Positions 1 through 7,954 of a stretch of DNA of 64,000 nt are shown in pieces. Position 1 is the first letter of the stretch. Each line of letters begins with the position of its first letter. The DNA is from Qipengyuania vesicularis (GTDB lineage: Bacteria > Pseudomonadota > Alphaproteobacteria > Sphingomonadales > Sphingomonadaceae), in contig NZ_JAIGNJ010000003.1 in assembly GCF_019711415.1 (NCBI RefSeq), positions 549,418 through 613,417 on the forward strand, written 5' to 3'. The position numbers and the translations under genes are program-made. Below the pieces are notes generated by a model. It saw only the letters and a program-made list of their open reading frames with translations, had not been told where the DNA came from and did no database searches.

Positions 1-324
1 AAGGACTGGCGGGGGATCGCGCGAAGCATGCCGATTGCGGTAATCGCAAGGCCCGGCTATGATGGCGCTGCTGTCGCAAGCCCCGCGATGGCCTGGCTGG
101 GCCGCTTCCGCGTCCCTCTCGCCAGCTTTCGAAATGGGGGCGAATGGAGCGCACCGGCACTGGTGACATTGCGTTTCGATCCCGACCCGCGTTCGGCCAC
201 GGCCATCCGCCGCGCCGATCCCGACTGGGCATCGCGCCACGCCGGTTCTTCCCCGCGAGACCAGGTGACGCATCGGATCATACCGAGCCTCATCCATCAT
301 GGGGAGGAAACGCTTACGCCATGA
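1..324 (+). CDS. nadD: Nicotinate-nucleotide adenylyltransferase, C-terminal part
   Basis: The reading frame is open from base 1 and ends with TGA at 322-324, so the 5' part lies outside the window; 107 codons are visible. NadD transfers AMP to nicotinate mononucleotide in NAD synthesis. The visible part resembles the C-terminus of sphingomonad NadD: ARPGYDG, then PAMAWLGRF, then a WSAPALVTLRFDPDPRSAT-like stretch and RRADPDW close to the end. The position directly upstream of rsfS is the usual one for nadD. The first in-frame ATG (28) lies inside the conserved domain and is not a real start. The identification rests on remembered family patterns, not on an alignment. About 25 extra residues follow the ADPDW motif. 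Confidence 0.8.
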   Translation, partial: KDWRGIARSMPIAVIARPGYDGAAVASPAMAWLGRFRVPLASFRNGGEWSAPALVTLRFDPDPRSATAIRRADPDWASRHAGSSPRDQVTHRIIPSLIHHGEETLTP

Positions 325-381
325 AGCGCGTTAAACGTTCCATGACCTTCGTTCCCACAATCAGGAGTACTGCATACGCCT

Positions 382-801
382 ATGACTCAGGCGCATACCA
401 ATCCGGCTGCTGCCGGAAACAAGACTGCGGAAGTCGTTCGCATGGCTAAGCCGGCGAAAGACGAACTGCTCGAATTCGTGCTCCAGCAGCTCGATGACGA
501 CCAGGCGCAGGAGGTCGTGACCATCGATCTGGAAGGAAAGAGCTCGATTGCCGATTACATGGTGATCGCTTCGGGCCGCTCGACACGCCAGGTCGCCTCG
601 ATCGCGCAAAAACTCGCGGAAAAGCTCAAGCAGAACGGCTATGGTCCGGTGAAGCTCGAAGGGCTGCCGGCAGCCGACTGGGTGTTGCTCGATGCGGGCG
701 ATATCGTCGTCCACCTGTTCCGGCCGGAAGTGCGCAGCTTCTACAACCTGGAGCGCATGTGGGCTTTCGGTGACGCACCGCCGGTGGCGGGCACGGCCTG
801 A
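382..801 (+). CDS. rsfS: Ribosome silencing factor RsfS
   Basis: This 139-residue protein is a member of the RsfS/Iojap family, which binds ribosomal protein uL14 and blocks subunit joining when nutrients are short. The family core is clear: ELLEFVLQQLDDDQAQEVVTIDL, IADYMVIASGRSTRQV, KLEGLPAADWVLLDAGDIVVHLF and RSFYNLERMW. The first 20 residues are a low-complexity extension outside the core. The ATG at 442 (MAKPAKDE) has a GGAAG about 9 bases upstream and is a serious alternative start, whereas the ATG at 382 has no clear ribosome binding site. It lies between nadD and rlmH, the standard gene order in many bacteria. Confidence 0.93.
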   Translation: MTQAHTNPAAAGNKTAEVVRMAKPAKDELLEFVLQQLDDDQAQEVVTIDLEGKSSIADYMVIASGRSTRQVASIAQKLAEKLKQNGYGPVKLEGLPAADWVLLDAGDIVVHLFRPEVRSFYNLERMWAFGDAPPVAGTA

Positions 802-810
802 TCGCGTTTC

Positions 811-890
811 GCTCGCGCCTCCGCGCGAGCGTCCTCGATGCTAATCCTCCGCTTCGCTGCGGGCACCTGCGGGCGGGCAGTCACCCTTTG
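811..890 (+). repeat. Structured intergenic repeat, copy 1
   Basis: An 80-base element fills much of the 131-base gap between rsfS and rlmH. It consists of a perfect 8-bp hairpin (811-818 with 823-830, loop CTCC), a 12-base linker (831-842, GTCCTCGATGCT), a weaker hairpin (849-852 with 859-862), and a 27-base tail (864-890) starting CACCTGCGGGCGGGC. A second copy with the same order of parts lies inverted at 33570-33651. There the linker and tail are nearly identical, while the hairpin stems have different sequence but still pair. It lies 10 bases after the rsfS stop, so it is probably transcribed as 3' untranslated RNA. No T-run follows. Confidence 0.6.
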
Positions 891-932
891 ATTGCCGTGA
901 CCAGGAACGGGTGCGATTTGTGAGGTATCGAT

Positions 933-1355
933 TTGCTCCTTCATGTCATCGCTCGCGGAAAGATCGCGCGGAGTCCGGAAGCGGAACTCGTCGCGCGCTA
1001 TGAGAAGCGGCTTACCTGGCCGGTGAAATTCACCGAATTGCCTGAAACCGGTGGGCGCATTCCGGATCCGCAAACTCCCTTCAAGACCGTGCTGCTTGAT
1101 GAGCGCGGAAAAGACATCTCTTCTGAGAGGTTGGCAGAGACGCTCGAGCGTTGGCGCGATGACGGCATGCGAGAATGCAGGTTCGTACTTGGCGCGGCGG
1201 ACGGCCATTCCGAGGAGGAGCGGCGGGAAGCGGACCTGCTGCTCGCATTCGGCAAGGCCACCTGGCCGCACTTGCTCGCCCGCGCGATGCTGGCAGAACA
1301 GCTCTACCGCGCGACGACGATAATCGCCGGTCACCCCTACCATCGTAGCGGATAA
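933..1355 (+). CDS. rlmH: 23S rRNA pseudouridine-1915 N3-methyltransferase
   Basis: RlmH is a small SPOUT-class methyltransferase that methylates pseudouridine 1915 in helix 69 of 23S rRNA. The 140-residue product shows LLDERGKDISSERLA, the SAM-site segment FVLGAADGHSEE and the C-terminal LARAMLAEQLYRA plus GHPYHR, all typical of the family. The start is a TTG at 933, chosen because translation from it gives the normal family N-terminus LLHVIARGKI and there is no ATG or GTG nearby in frame. The length matches the usual 140-160 residues. It follows rsfS, as in many genomes, separated from it by a structured repeat. Confidence 0.93.
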   Translation: MLLHVIARGKIARSPEAELVARYEKRLTWPVKFTELPETGGRIPDPQTPFKTVLLDERGKDISSERLAETLERWRDDGMRECRFVLGAADGHSEEERREADLLLAFGKATWPHLLARAMLAEQLYRATTIIAGHPYHRSG

Positions 1356-1389
1356 TCGGGCATCACGCCTTCGTTGAAGCTCTGACGTC

Positions 1390-2610
1390 ATGAACCGCGC
1401 CGCGCCCCTCCTGCTTGCAGCAATCATCGCGATTTTCGCGTATTCTCAGGGTATTGGCCCCCTCACCGCACAAGGGACTTCAAGCGCCCAGGAGCGCAGC
1501 GAGGCGCGTGCAGCGCTGGAGGTCGCGCGCGACCAACAGCGCAATGCGCGCCTGCGGGCAGAGCAGCTCGAAGCCGAGACAGAGCGCGCGGAAGAAGCCT
1601 CGGCGAAAGCGCAAGGGCAGGCCGCCGCGCTCGCCGCGCGCGTGCAGCAGGCCGAGGCAAGTGTCGCGGCGGCCGAGGCCGAACTGGCCATCGTCGAGCG
1701 CGACCGCCGAGCCCTGTCCCGCAGCCTTGCCAGGCGTCGCGAACCACTCGCGCAACTGACCGCGGCGCTCCAGACGATGGCCCGGCGGCCGCTGGCCCTG
1801 GCCGCACTCCAGCCCGGCAGCCTGAAGGACATCGTGCACACGCGGGCAGTGCTGGGCAGTGCGATCCCGATCGTCCGGGAGCGTACTGCATCGTTGCGCG
1901 GTGAGCTCGACCAGGCTCGGGCACTCGAAGCGGAGAGAGGCGAGTTTGTCGCCACTCGCCGTGCGGCCGAAGAGCGACTGGAGGCCCGCCGCCGCGATAT
2001 GCTGGCGCTGGCCGAACAGGAACGCATCCGCGCGCGGCAGGCAGCAGGCGGTGCCAGCCGCGAGGCGGTCCGCGCAATCGAGCTGGCCGAGGAAGCGCGC
2101 GATCTCGACGCGCTGGTCAGCGGTTTCGAGCAAGATGCGGCGCTGAGAAGCCGTCTTGCCGCGCTCGACGGTCCCGTCGCGCGTCCGTCCCGTCCCGGAG
2201 CCGCACCCGCGCCTCGCGCAACCCGTCGCAGCGCCGAGGCGACGGTCCTCGACACCTATCTCCTCCCCGTCACCGGCCGCGTCGTTCAGGGTTTCGGCGA
2301 GACTACCGCCGCAGGTTCACGGCGCCCGGGTATCGTGATGCAGCCGCGACGCGGGGCGCAGGTCGTCGCGCCTGGCGCAGGACGGGTCGCCTTTGCCGGC
2401 GAGTATGAAGGATATGGCAGGGTCGTCATCGTCGAACATGAGGGCGGCTGGACCAGCCTCCTAACCGGGCTTGCGAGCATTGCGGTGTCCACGGGGCAGG
2501 AGGTGAAGGCGGGTTCTCCCCTAGGCCTCGCCGCATCGCGGGAGCCTGAAATCGCACTGGAACTGAGGCGACGGGGCACGCCCGTCAATCCGCTCGACCA
2601 TTTGCGCTAA
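1390..2610 (+). CDS. EnvC-like murein hydrolase activator, degenerate M23 domain
   Basis: This 406-residue exported protein has an N-terminal signal sequence (residues 1 to about 27, hydrophobic LLLAAIIAIFAY), a long Ala/Glu/Arg-rich coiled coil (about 30-260) and a C-terminal LytM/M23-like domain (about 290-405). EnvC-type proteins recruit and activate cell-wall amidases at the division site. The metal ligands of active M23 peptidases are not preserved: the usual HxxxD position reads RRPGIVM and the usual HxH near the end reads LLTGL, while the fold motifs GYGRVVIVEHEGGW are kept. It is therefore probably an activator, not a hydrolase. It sits directly upstream of ctpA, a frequent alphaproteobacterial pairing. 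Confidence 0.85.
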   Translation: MNRAAPLLLAAIIAIFAYSQGIGPLTAQGTSSAQERSEARAALEVARDQQRNARLRAEQLEAETERAEEASAKAQGQAAALAARVQQAEASVAAAEAELAIVERDRRALSRSLARRREPLAQLTAALQTMARRPLALAALQPGSLKDIVHTRAVLGSAIPIVRERTASLRGELDQARALEAERGEFVATRRAAEERLEARRRDMLALAEQERIRARQAAGGASREAVRAIELAEEARDLDALVSGFEQDAALRSRLAALDGPVARPSRPGAAPAPRATRRSAEATVLDTYLLPVTGRVVQGFGETTAAGSRRPGIVMQPRRGAQVVAPGAGRVAFAGEYEGYGRVVIVEHEGGWTSLLTGLASIAVSTGQEVKAGSPLGLAASREPEIALELRRRGTPVNPLDHLR

Positions 2611-2725
2611 TCGCCCGCAACGGGACACTTGCAGAAAATCCCTCGCCCGCGGGCACTTTCCGGCTCATCTTCCATTCACCGATGATGCGCTATAGACTTG
2701 CGCCAGGATCCTGGAGTTTGCCTGC

Positions 2726-4066
2726 ATGAAATTCGCTGCCCTCGTCCGCTCGGCTGCCCTTGTAACCGCAGTCGCCCTCGTGCCTGCCACAACCGCGGGC
2801 CTCGCCCGGGTGGAAGGCAACGCCGGACCCGAATTTTCCAAGCTTTTCGCAGTCTACCAGCGGGTGAAGGCCAATTATGTCGAGCCGGTCGAGGACGATG
2901 TCCTGATCAACGGTGCGATCACCGGTATGCTCGCCGCGCTGGATCCGCATTCCGCCTATCTCGACGGTAGCGACCTCCAGCGTCTCAACACGATGATCGA
3001 CGGTAATTACTCGGGCCTCGGCCTCTCGGTCGTGGGCGAGGATGGGGCGGTCAAGATCATCGCGCCCTTCCGCGGCAGCCCGGCCGACAAGGCGGGCATC
3101 AAGGCCGGCGACTACATCACCCACCTCGACGGCAAGCTGATCTACGGCCTCGAACTGGACGAGGCGGTGGCGCAGATGCGCGGCAAGGCCGGCACCTCGA
3201 TCCGCCTGACCGTCTTCCGCCCCGGCCGCGATGAACCCTTCGAGGTCGACGTGACCCGCGGCGTGATCGAGCTCGAGCCGGTCACCTGGAAGCTCGAGGG
3301 CGGCAATATCGGCCACATCATGGTCAACGAGTTCTCGCGCGATGTCGGTGCCGATGTGTTTGCCGCCTGGAAGGACTTGCAGACGCAGGCAACCGGGCGC
3401 CTCAACGGCCTCGTCCTCGACCTGCGATCCAACCCGGGCGGTTCGCTCGACGAGGCGGTCGCGCTTTCCGACCTGTTCCTCTCAAAGGGCCAGATCGTCT
3501 CGCAGCGCGGTCGCGCCCGCGGGGAATCGATTACTTATGACGCGGAAACCGTGTTCCGCGGCGATATCGCCGAAGGCCTGCCCATCGTCGTGCTGATCGA
3601 CGCCGGCTCGGCATCGGCGAGCGAGATAGTCGCTGGTGCGCTGCAGGATCATCGCCGCGCGGTCGTCATGGGCGATCGCAGCTTCGGCAAGGGCAGCGTC
3701 CAGTCGCTCCTGCCGCTGGGGCGTACCGCCGCGCTCAAGCTGACGACGGCGCGCTACTACACCCCCTCGGGCCATTCGGTTCAGGAAGGCGGCATCACGC
3801 CCGATATCAAGGTGCCGCAGCTCTCCGATCCGGACCTCGCCAAGCGCAGCCGCTTCGCCGTGCGCGAGAGCGACCTTCGCGGGCATCTCATCAACGAACT
3901 CGGCATCAAGGATGAGGATCTGGAAAGCGATTCTCGCGAAGATCCGCGATTCCAGCTGACTGCCGAACAGCTCGAAGAGCAGGGGATCGAAGACTTCCAG
4001 CTGCACTACGCAGTCGAAACGCTTCGCCGCACCACGCCAAGGGCCGTTGCCTCGCGCAGCAAGTGA
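2726..4066 (+). CDS. ctpA: C-terminal processing peptidase, S41 family
   Basis: This 446-residue periplasmic serine protease has a signal peptide (residues 1 to about 28), the N-terminal LDPHSAYLD motif, a PDZ domain (about 95-175, with GSPADKAGIKAGD) and the S41 catalytic domain (about 185-370). The nucleophile motif GSASASEIVAGAL and the general-base lysine in DRSFGKGSVQ, about 25 residues later, are both present. The strand LVLDLRSNPGGSLDEAV is also typical. CtpA enzymes trim or degrade envelope proteins, including cell-wall hydrolases, which fits the upstream EnvC-like gene. The ATG at 2726 gives a normal signal peptide. Confidence 0.94.
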   Translation: MKFAALVRSAALVTAVALVPATTAGLARVEGNAGPEFSKLFAVYQRVKANYVEPVEDDVLINGAITGMLAALDPHSAYLDGSDLQRLNTMIDGNYSGLGLSVVGEDGAVKIIAPFRGSPADKAGIKAGDYITHLDGKLIYGLELDEAVAQMRGKAGTSIRLTVFRPGRDEPFEVDVTRGVIELEPVTWKLEGGNIGHIMVNEFSRDVGADVFAAWKDLQTQATGRLNGLVLDLRSNPGGSLDEAVALSDLFLSKGQIVSQRGRARGESITYDAETVFRGDIAEGLPIVVLIDAGSASASEIVAGALQDHRRAVVMGDRSFGKGSVQSLLPLGRTAALKLTTARYYTPSGHSVQEGGITPDIKVPQLSDPDLAKRSRFAVRESDLRGHLINELGIKDEDLESDSREDPRFQLTAEQLEEQGIEDFQLHYAVETLRRTTPRAVASRSK

Positions 4067-4085
4067 GGTTAGCGCTGCGCGCGCA

Positions 4086-4577
4086 ATGAACGACATGTCG
4101 CATGTTCGCCGCGCCCAGCGCGTGGCCCTGGCGGTACCGGCCCTGCTCTTGGCCGGTGCCTATGTCTCGCAGTATGGATTCGACCTTTACCCATGCGAAA
4201 TGTGCTGGTGGCAGCGCTACCCGCATTTCGCCGCGCTGGGCTTTGCCCTGCTGTCCTTCCTGGCGCGGCCCAAGCCCCTGTGGCTGGCACTCGCGGCCGG
4301 AGGCATGCTTACCTCGGGCGCGATCGGGTTCTTCCACGCGGGGGTGGAGTATGATTTCTGGGAGGGCATCACCTCCTGCGCCGCCGTGCCCCAGGCAGTC
4401 GAGGGACAGAGCGCGCTCGATGCGATCATGAATGCCCCGGTCGTGCGCTGCGACGAGGCTCCATGGACGCTGCTTGGCATCAGCCTTGCCGGGTTCAACT
4501 TCCTGATCTCGACTGCTGCGGGCCTATATGTCTTTTACCTCCTCCGGAAGGGAGCCACTGATGGCCAAGACGCCTGA
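4086..4577 (+). CDS. dsbB: Disulfide bond formation protein B
   Basis: This 163-residue inner-membrane protein belongs to the DsbB family, which passes electrons from DsbA-type thioredoxins to ubiquinone. The first redox pair sits in CEMCWWQRYPH just after TM1, and two further cysteines lie in the second periplasmic loop (ITSCAAVPQ and VVRCDEAPW). Four hydrophobic segments are visible. The reading frame also has an ATG at 4047, but that would overlap ctpA by 20 bases and add an unusual N-terminus, so the ATG at 4086 (MNDMSHVRRAQR) is preferred. The end overlaps the start of coq7 by 17 bases. Confidence 0.9.
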   Translation: MNDMSHVRRAQRVALAVPALLLAGAYVSQYGFDLYPCEMCWWQRYPHFAALGFALLSFLARPKPLWLALAAGGMLTSGAIGFFHAGVEYDFWEGITSCAAVPQAVEGQSALDAIMNAPVVRCDEAPWTLLGISLAGFNFLISTAAGLYVFYLLRKGATDGQDA

Positions 4578-5088
4578 CCATATCGCCCGGATGATCCGCG
4601 TGGACCAGGCGGGCGAGTTCGGGGCGACCCGGATCTACGCCGGCCAGCTTGCGGTGATGGGCGATCGCGCGCCCGATTCGGCCGAGATCGCGGGTATGGC
4701 GGAACAGGAGGCCGGACACCGCGCGAAGTTCGATGCCCTGATGGCGCGCCGCGGGGTGCGTCCGACAGCCCTCCAGCCGTTTTGGGATCGCGCGGGTTTC
4801 GCGCTGGGCGCAGCGACTGCCCTGATCGGGCCGGAAGCTGCCATGGCCTGCACCGCCGCTATCGAAACCGAAATCGACGAGCACTATTCGAAGCAGCTGG
4901 ACGAGCTGGCCGAGACCAATGAGGATCCCGAACTTGCCGCGATGATCGAGGAATTTCGCGAGGACGAGCGCGAGCACCGTGATGCCGCACTGGCAGCGGG
5001 TGCCGAGCGCGCACCGGCCTATCCGCTGCTGTCGGGGCTGATCCGGCTCGGCTGCCGCGCCGCAATCAAGCTCTCGGAGCGGATCTGA
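4561..5088 (+). CDS. coq7: Demethoxyubiquinone hydroxylase, COQ7 family
   Basis: This 175-residue diiron protein performs the late C6 (ring) hydroxylation in ubiquinone synthesis. The four-helix ferritin-like pattern is visible: VDQAGEFGATRIYAGQL, EQEAGHRAKFDAL, EIETEIDEHYSKQL and FREDEREHRDAAL supply the Glu and ExxH iron ligands. The start at 4561 is chosen because it has an excellent ribosome binding site (GGAAGGGAG, about 8 bases upstream) and yields the standard N-terminus; the in-frame ATG at 4528 lies deeper inside dsbB. Overlap with dsbB suggests translational coupling, and both proteins depend on ubiquinone chemistry. Confidence 0.93.
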   Translation: MAKTPDHIARMIRVDQAGEFGATRIYAGQLAVMGDRAPDSAEIAGMAEQEAGHRAKFDALMARRGVRPTALQPFWDRAGFALGAATALIGPEAAMACTAAIETEIDEHYSKQLDELAETNEDPELAAMIEEFREDEREHRDAALAAGAERAPAYPLLSGLIRLGCRAAIKLSERI

Positions 5089-5178
5089 CGGGAACGTACG
5101 GCCCGCTCCGCTCGCTTCATTACCGGTTCACGCGCAAAAGCGCCTAACCTGCCCGTCCCGCTTCCAAGAGGCCCCAAG

Positions 5179-5766
5179 ATGACCAAGTCCCTGTTCGCCC
5201 TCGCAGCCATTGGAGCCGTCATTTCCGCGGCGCCCGCCTCCTCGCAGATCCCTGTCGATACGGGGGACGAAAGCTACAACATGGTCATCGTCTATGGCGA
5301 CGACGAATGTCCGCAGGGCGAGGACGGCACGATCGTCGTCTGTGCTCGGCAGGCTGAAAGCGAGCGCTATCGCATCCCTGAAAGCATGCGCTTTACCGAT
5401 GGTCCCGGCACGCAGAGCTGGGCGGAGCGGGTGGAGCGGCTCGAAATGGTCGGCTCTTCCGGCACGCTTTCCTGCTCGCCAGCTGGTGCCGGCGGTATAA
5501 CCGGATGTACGCAGCAGATGATTGCCGCCGCCTATGCCGACAAGGAGAATGCGTCTTCGGTCCGCTTCAGCGAAATCATCGAAGCCCAGCGCGCCGAGCG
5601 TCTTTCGACCATCGATGAAGATGCCGAGCGCACACAGGCCGAAGTCGAGATGATCGAGCGCGAATATATGGAGCGGCTCGAAGGCGAACGCGATGGTCCC
5701 GCACCCGGCGAAGAAGAGCTGCCCCAGCCCGAAGCCGAAGTCGTGGCAGGCGATCCGGAAGGCTGA
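5179..5766 (+). CDS. Secreted protein of unknown function
   Basis: This 195-residue protein has a clear Sec signal peptide (residues 1-23, ending APASSQ). The mature part begins with a short conserved-looking module containing DDECPQGEDGTIVVCARQ and ERYRIPE, with paired cysteines, followed by SWAERVERLEMVG and a second Cys pair (LSCSP, TGCTQQMI). From about residue 120 it turns into a highly charged Glu-rich coiled-coil and Pro/Glu tail. I recall similar VYGDDxCP/IVVCAR/RYRIP proteins in sphingomonads but know of no function. It stands alone between coq7 and wecB with its own 90-base upstream gap. Confidence 0.75.
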   Translation: MTKSLFALAAIGAVISAAPASSQIPVDTGDESYNMVIVYGDDECPQGEDGTIVVCARQAESERYRIPESMRFTDGPGTQSWAERVERLEMVGSSGTLSCSPAGAGGITGCTQQMIAAAYADKENASSVRFSEIIEAQRAERLSTIDEDAERTQAEVEMIEREYMERLEGERDGPAPGEEELPQPEAEVVAGDPEG

Positions 5767-5808
5767 AATTAATCTTGTTTTCCAGCTGCTTGCCAGTAGG
5801 CAGGCGGC

Positions 5809-6927
5809 ATGGGGTTTATTCGGGTACTGACGGTTTTCGGGACGCGTCCGGAAGCTATCAAGCTCTTTCCAGTGATCCATGCGCTCGAGGCGGATCACCG
5901 CTTCGATAATCGCACCTGCGTCACCGGGCAGCATCGGGAGATCCTCGACCAGGTTCTGGCGCTGGCGGGCATCGTCCCGGATCACGATCTCACCCTCATG
6001 CGGGATGGGCAGACGCTCGACCAGCTCACTGCGCGGGCGCTGACCGGGATCGGGCAGGTGCTCGATGCCGAGCGACCGGACTGGGTGGTGGTGCAGGGGG
6101 ATACGACAAGCGCGTTCGCGGCGGCGCTCGCCGCGCACTACCGCAAGATCCCGGTCTGCCATGTCGAGGCCGGCCTGCGCAGCGCCAATACGCATCATCC
6201 ATGGCCGGAAGAAGCGAACCGCCGGATGATCTCGAGCTTTGCCGACCTGCATTGTGCGCCAACGCAGCGTGCCGCCGATGCACTCAGGACCGAGCGGGGC
6301 GAGGGGGCGCAGATCCATCTAACGGGCAACACGGTGGTGGACGCCTTGGAGTGGGTCACGCAGAGGATCATGCAGCAGCCCGACCTTGCTTGCGGTCTGG
6401 CCGAATGGGAAAGGCGCTTTACCGGTCGGAAAATCCTCGCGGTCACGACCCACCGGCGCGAAAATCTGGGTGCGGGTCTCATCAATATCGCCAGATCGGT
6501 TCATGAGATCGCCAGACGCAGTGATATTGCGGTGATATTCCCAGTTCATCCGAATCCGCAGGTGCGGTCGGTCATGCAAGCGGAACTCGGCGGCCGCGAC
6601 AACGTCGCGCTCATCGAACCGCTCGACTATCCGCACTTCGCACGCCTCCTCGCAATCAGCCATCTCGTACTCACCGACAGCGGCGGGGTGCAAGAGGAGG
6701 CACCGTCGCTGGGCAAGCCAGTACTCGTACCGCGCGAAACGACCGAGCGGCCCGAGGGGATAGAGGCAGGCACGGCGAAGCTGGTGGGGACCGATCCCAT
6801 TGTCATCGAGCGGGAAATTGCGCGATTGCTCGATGATCCGGCAGCGCATGCCGCCATGGCGCGGGCGCACAACCCTTATGGCGATGGTCGTGCGGCGATG
6901 CGGATCGGCGACCTGTTGGCCGGTTAG
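5809..6927 (+). CDS. wecB: UDP-N-acetylglucosamine 2-epimerase, non-hydrolysing
   Basis: This 372-residue enzyme interconverts UDP-GlcNAc and UDP-ManNAc for surface polysaccharide synthesis. The N-terminus carries the family signature FGTRPEAIKLFPVI, followed by TGQHREILDQV, VQGDTTSAFAAALAA and HVEAGLRS. The C-terminal half has TTHRRENLG, FPVHPNPQVR and the nucleotide-binding LTDSGGVQEEAPSLGKPVLVPR with ETTERPEG. The length is typical. The gene converges with the epimerase on the other strand with only 3 bases between stop codons, so no conventional terminator fits between them. Together they suggest a small nucleotide-sugar locus, but no glycosyltransferases are adjacent. Confidence 0.93.
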   Translation: MGFIRVLTVFGTRPEAIKLFPVIHALEADHRFDNRTCVTGQHREILDQVLALAGIVPDHDLTLMRDGQTLDQLTARALTGIGQVLDAERPDWVVVQGDTTSAFAAALAAHYRKIPVCHVEAGLRSANTHHPWPEEANRRMISSFADLHCAPTQRAADALRTERGEGAQIHLTGNTVVDALEWVTQRIMQQPDLACGLAEWERRFTGRKILAVTTHRRENLGAGLINIARSVHEIARRSDIAVIFPVHPNPQVRSVMQAELGGRDNVALIEPLDYPHFARLLAISHLVLTDSGGVQEEAPSLGKPVLVPRETTERPEGIEAGTAKLVGTDPIVIEREIARLLDDPAAHAAMARAHNPYGDGRAAMRIGDLLAG

Positions 6928-6930
6928 GCG

Positions 6931-7932
6931 CTAGATGCCGTGGTAGGCCCGGTACCAATCGACGAACTGCGGCACACCATTCTCGATGCTCGTGGTAGGC
7001 TGGTAGCCGATGTCGCGCTGGATCGCGTCGATATCGGCATAGGTCTTCTCGACGTCGCCCGGCTGCATCGGCAGCAGTTCGACCTCGGCCTTCTTACCGC
7101 AGGCCTGCTCGATCAGCTCGATCACGCGGGTGAGCTTCTCGCTGCGGTGGTTGCCGATATTGTAGAGCGCATGCGGTTTGACGCTACCGCCAGCCTTTTC
7201 CGCACCGTCGTCGGCGGGCGGGCTGTCGAGGCAGGCGACCACGCCGCTAACGATATCGTCAATGAAGGTGAAATCGCGCCACATCTCGCCTTCGTTGAAG
7301 ACCTTGATCGGTCTCCCGGCGAGGATTGCGTCGGTGAACAGCCACAGCGCCATGTCGGGGCGGCCCCAGGGGCCGTAGACTGTAAAGAAGCGCAGGCCGG
7401 TCAGCGGAATGCGGTAGAGATGGGCGTAGGTCTCGCTCATCAGCTCGTCCGCCTTCTTGGTGGCGGCATAGAGCGAGACGGGATGGTCGGCGCGGTCCTC
7501 GACCGAGAAGGGCAGCTTGTCGTTGCCACCATAGACCGAGGATGAGCTGGCGTAGACCATGTGCTCGACCCTGCGATGCCGCGCGACTTCGAGCAGGTTC
7601 ACATGCCCCATGAGGTTCGCCTCGACATAGGCGCGCGGGTTCTCGAGGCTGTAGCGCACGCCTGCCTGTGCCCCGAGGTGGACGATACTGTCGAAATGCT
7701 CGCCTTCGAGCGCGGCGGAAAACGCATTCCAGTCCGAAAAATCGACCTGCTTGAAGGCGAAGCGGCCGGGCGCCCCCTCCTGCACATGCGCCACGCGGTC
7801 TTCCTTCAGTGATACCTGGTAATAATCGTTGAGGCTGTCGATGCCGAGCACCTCGTCGCCGCGCGCGCAAAGCCGTTCGGCCACGGCGGCGCCGATGAAG
7901 CCCGCTGCCCCGGTGACCAATACGCGCGCCAT
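6931..7932 (-). CDS. NAD-dependent nucleotide-sugar epimerase (UDP-glucuronate 4-epimerase-like)
   Basis: This 333-residue extended SDR protein begins with the NAD-binding motif VTGAAGFIGAAVAERL and shows GIDSLNDYYQVSLK, VHLGAQAGVRYSLENP, the SSSSVYGGN strand and the catalytic YAATKKADE (YxxxK). The N-terminal LNDYY and the later RFFTVYGPWGRPDMALW and NEGEMWRDFTFIDDIV motifs are those of the UDP-glucuronate 4-epimerase (CapI/LspL) subgroup. The substrate is inferred from these motifs, and a UDP-glucose-type epimerase is a possible alternative. The start at 7932 gives the standard Rossmann N-terminus. It lies downstream of fabI in the same direction, 22 bases away, and is tail to tail with wecB. 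Confidence 0.88.
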   Translation of the reverse strand: MARVLVTGAAGFIGAAVAERLCARGDEVLGIDSLNDYYQVSLKEDRVAHVQEGAPGRFAFKQVDFSDWNAFSAALEGEHFDSIVHLGAQAGVRYSLENPRAYVEANLMGHVNLLEVARHRRVEHMVYASSSSVYGGNDKLPFSVEDRADHPVSLYAATKKADELMSETYAHLYRIPLTGLRFFTVYGPWGRPDMALWLFTDAILAGRPIKVFNEGEMWRDFTFIDDIVSGVVACLDSPPADDGAEKAGGSVKPHALYNIGNHRSEKLTRVIELIEQACGKKAEVELLPMQPGDVEKTYADIDAIQRDIGYQPTTSIENGVPQFVDWYRAYHGI

Positions 7933-7954
7933 TCCGACCCCCTTGTCCGCCTTG

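Noticed and set aside
5809..7932. Capsule or O-antigen island
   Set aside because: wecB and the epimerase, and separately gmd/fcl, are present, but there are no glycosyltransferases, flippases or polymerases, and codon use looks like that of the neighbours.
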